Shown here one piece after another: positions 62,668 to 64,000 of a stretch of DNA of 64,000 nt (the stretch's first letter is position 1; every line of letters starts with the position of its first letter). This stretch comes from JAEUMW01 sp963734295 (GTDB taxonomy: Bacteria > Pseudomonadota > Gammaproteobacteria > Burkholderiales > JAEUMW01). The notes below the pieces were generated by a model. It ran no database searches. It was not told the origin of the DNA and saw nothing but the letters and a program-made list of their open reading frames with translations. Where the stretch lies: positions 868,001 through 932,000 of the forward strand of contig CAVTGS010000012.1 in NCBI GenBank assembly GCA_963734295.1, written 5' to 3'. The translations under genes were made by a program, and so were the position numbers.

Positions 62668-64000
62668 GCCGGCATCCTGTGTCTCGCCAACTGCATCGAG
62701 CGGTTGATGATCTCATCCATCTCCTCGGTGGCCAGCGGAATTCTGCGTTCGCCGCGAATCACGTCGTAGAGGTAATCGTCCATATCGTTCATCGTCCGGC
62801 GCTGGGCATCCAGGTTGTCCCAGAAGCCCACCACACGGTTGCGTTCGACGATCGCCCAGATGCTGGTCGCCGCGTCGGCGGCAACGGCCTTCGCCTCGGC
62901 TGGGTCCGCGATGTGCCGACCGAAATAGGGCTCCAGGATGCCGAAGCAGGCAATCGCGTGATCTTTGCCGCGCAGGATCGCCGGCACGTCGTCTGTCTTG
63001 CGGTTGACGACGGACTCCCGGATTTCGCCAGCCCGTTTCAGATATACCAGGTCGGAGATGCGCCCTGCCCGGTAATCGTCGATGGCCTGCTGGATCAGCT
63101 TGGAAAATTTCTCGTAGAACGCCGGATCTTCATCCAGGCGTTCGGCGATCGCACGCTTGGTCGCGTGGGCGATCATGTCCGCCTTGGCGGCAGTCGGCTT
63201 GCCCTGACCCTGTTCTTCGACCACTTGCTGGAATGCGTCGTTGTCGAAGATGTTGACGGGCTCGTTCAGCTTCAGCACTTCGTTGGCCGAGATGTGGGTG
63301 TCGAGCAGCTTCTGGATCTTCGGCTCGTAGTCCCGGTAGTCGATGGATTCAGCGTAGCGGAGCTTCACCGCGGCCTTGAGATTGGTGAAGCGCTTGAGGT
63401 CGACCTTGTATCCCTTGAGGCGATTTTCGGGCGTACCGGTGATGAACGCCTCGGAAGACAGAGCGATGGCCAGAGTTTTGGCGTAGGCCGACAGCCGCCC
63501 GTAGAAGTTCTCGCGGATCTTTTCGTCGGCCAGCAGTTGCTCGAAGGCCTCCTCGTCCTGGCGGTTGGCGACTGTCTTGAACACGTCCCACAGTTCGGCG
63601 TGCCGCTGCGGCAATTGGCGCACCTCATCGTTGATGCTCGCGAGTGCGCCGGCGAGATCACCTTCGTCGAAGCCCTCTAGGGCGCTGTAGGTAGTCAGCG
63701 CCTGATCGAGCTCACCAAGGATGCCGGCGTAGTCGAGGACGTAACCGAACTCCTTTGGCCGAGTGCCCTCGTCATCGTCGTAGAGACGATTGACGCGGGC
63801 GATGGCCTGCAAGAGCGTGTGCTCCTTCAGCTTGCGGGCGAGATAGAGTACGGTGTTGCGCGGCGCATCGAAACCGGTCAGCAGCTTGCTGACGACGATG
63901 AGGATTTCCGGATCGTCGCCGTGCTTGAAGGCGTTGATGATCTGCGTCTCGTAGGCTTCGGCATCGCCATAGCGCTTCATCATGCGCTGCCAGAAGGCGA
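62664..64000 (-). CDS. hsdR: Type I restriction enzyme HsdR subunit, C-terminal part
   Basis: The frame is open to the right edge, so only the C-terminal 445 or so residues are present. ILIVVSKLLTGFDAPRNTVL followed by LLQAIARVNRLYDDDEG are motifs V and VI of the SF2 motor (the latter containing the QAIARVNR arginine finger), as in HsdR. After YVLDYAGILGELDQALTTYS come the long helical C-terminal domains that contact the methylase core. The nuclease and Walker motifs lie outside. hsdM and hsdS are expected beyond the edge. No frameshift is seen here, unlike the adjacent glucosidase genes. Confidence 0.9.
   Translation of the reverse strand, partial: AFWQRMMKRYGDAEAYETQIINAFKHGDDPEILIVVSKLLTGFDAPRNTVLYLARKLKEHTLLQAIARVNRLYDDDEGTRPKEFGYVLDYAGILGELDQALTTYSALEGFDEGDLAGALASINDEVRQLPQRHAELWDVFKTVANRQDEEAFEQLLADEKIRENFYGRLSAYAKTLAIALSSEAFITGTPENRLKGYKVDLKRFTNLKAAVKLRYAESIDYRDYEPKIQKLLDTHISANEVLKLNEPVNIFDNDAFQQVVEEQGQGKPTAAKADMIAHATKRAIAERLDEDPAFYEKFSKLIQQAIDDYRAGRISDLVYLKRAGEIRESVVNRKTDDVPAILRGKDHAIACFGILEPYFGRHIADPAEAKAVAADAATSIWAIVERNRVVGFWDNLDAQRRTMNDMDDYLYDVIRGERRIPLATEEMDEIINRSMQLARHRMPA

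Overview
The window is high-GC DNA (roughly two-thirds G+C by eye) with dense, mostly short-spaced genes on both strands. Gene content points to a Gram-negative proteobacterium, most likely betaproteobacterial: an arn lipid A modification cluster, a high-potential iron-sulfur protein, a GreB, a PhoH protein with a PIN domain, an EmrAB/TolC-type efflux operon and a DUF692/DUF2063/DUF2282 (bufferin) operon. No rRNA, tRNA or CRISPR array was recognised. Many genes are broken by single-base indels while their flanking codons stay perfectly coherent. This looks more like consensus or assembly error than uniform decay, although real pseudogenes (an IS1595-type element, a RAYT transposase remnant, toxin stubs) are also present.

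Layout. 0-6.5 kb: arn operon in the order arnT (cut by the window edge), SMR flippase-like gene, arnB (two frameshifts), arnC, arnA split into separate formyltransferase and decarboxylase genes, arnD. 6.6-19 kb: peroxiredoxin, PIN-PhoH, alpha/beta hydrolase, small membrane protein, pentapeptide-repeat protein, a PAS-like protein with paired cysteines, a sugar C-methyltransferase-like protein, a lipoprotein, a complete EmrA/EmrB/outer-membrane-factor operon, and a nitroreductase. 19.1-19.85 kb: degenerate IS1595-family element with 13-bp inverted ends. 20-33.8 kb: di-haem oxidoreductase, two broken secreted or anchored hypotheticals, a cation P-type ATPase, HiPIP, polysaccharide deacetylase, hydratase, FMN reductase, RAYT remnant with REP-like repeats, ammonium transporter, ketopantoate reductase, dienelactone hydrolase, CYTH-like protein and a proline-rich TonB-like protein. 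34-37.5 kb: greB, a ceramidase-like membrane protein and an SLC13/TrkA-C permease.

37.9-47.1 kb is the most unusual region. It holds two RTX proteins that share a nearly identical C-terminal RTX module but carry different N-terminal enzymes: a class 3 lipase and a lysozyme-like domain. Each is immediately preceded by a predicted exported protein. The one overlapping the lysozyme-like gene starts with an LprI-type (lysozyme inhibitor) domain. The one before the lipase belongs to a family present in three copies, and two of those copies are followed by deleted stubs of the same lipase start. I read this as an array of toxin-immunity cassettes delivered by type I secretion; no transporter is in the window.

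47.2-49.5 kb: aminotransferase, rfbC and a doubtful secreted protein. 49.6-53.8 kb: a bufferin-type operon (EF-hand protein, bufA, bufB, bufC), a DoxX gene, a tandem-repeat secreted protein and a small acidic protein. These form four transcription units, each preceded by the same motif TGAA-N5-CGTGA-N6-CGTGA, a candidate ECF-sigma promoter. 53.8-61.9 kb: SDR, cyclase-family hydrolase, GMC oxidoreductase, then a glycogen-debranching-type and a GH63-type glucosidase, both full of frameshifts. 61.9-64 kb: a YgjP-like metallopeptidase and the C-terminal part of a type I restriction HsdR subunit running off the right edge.
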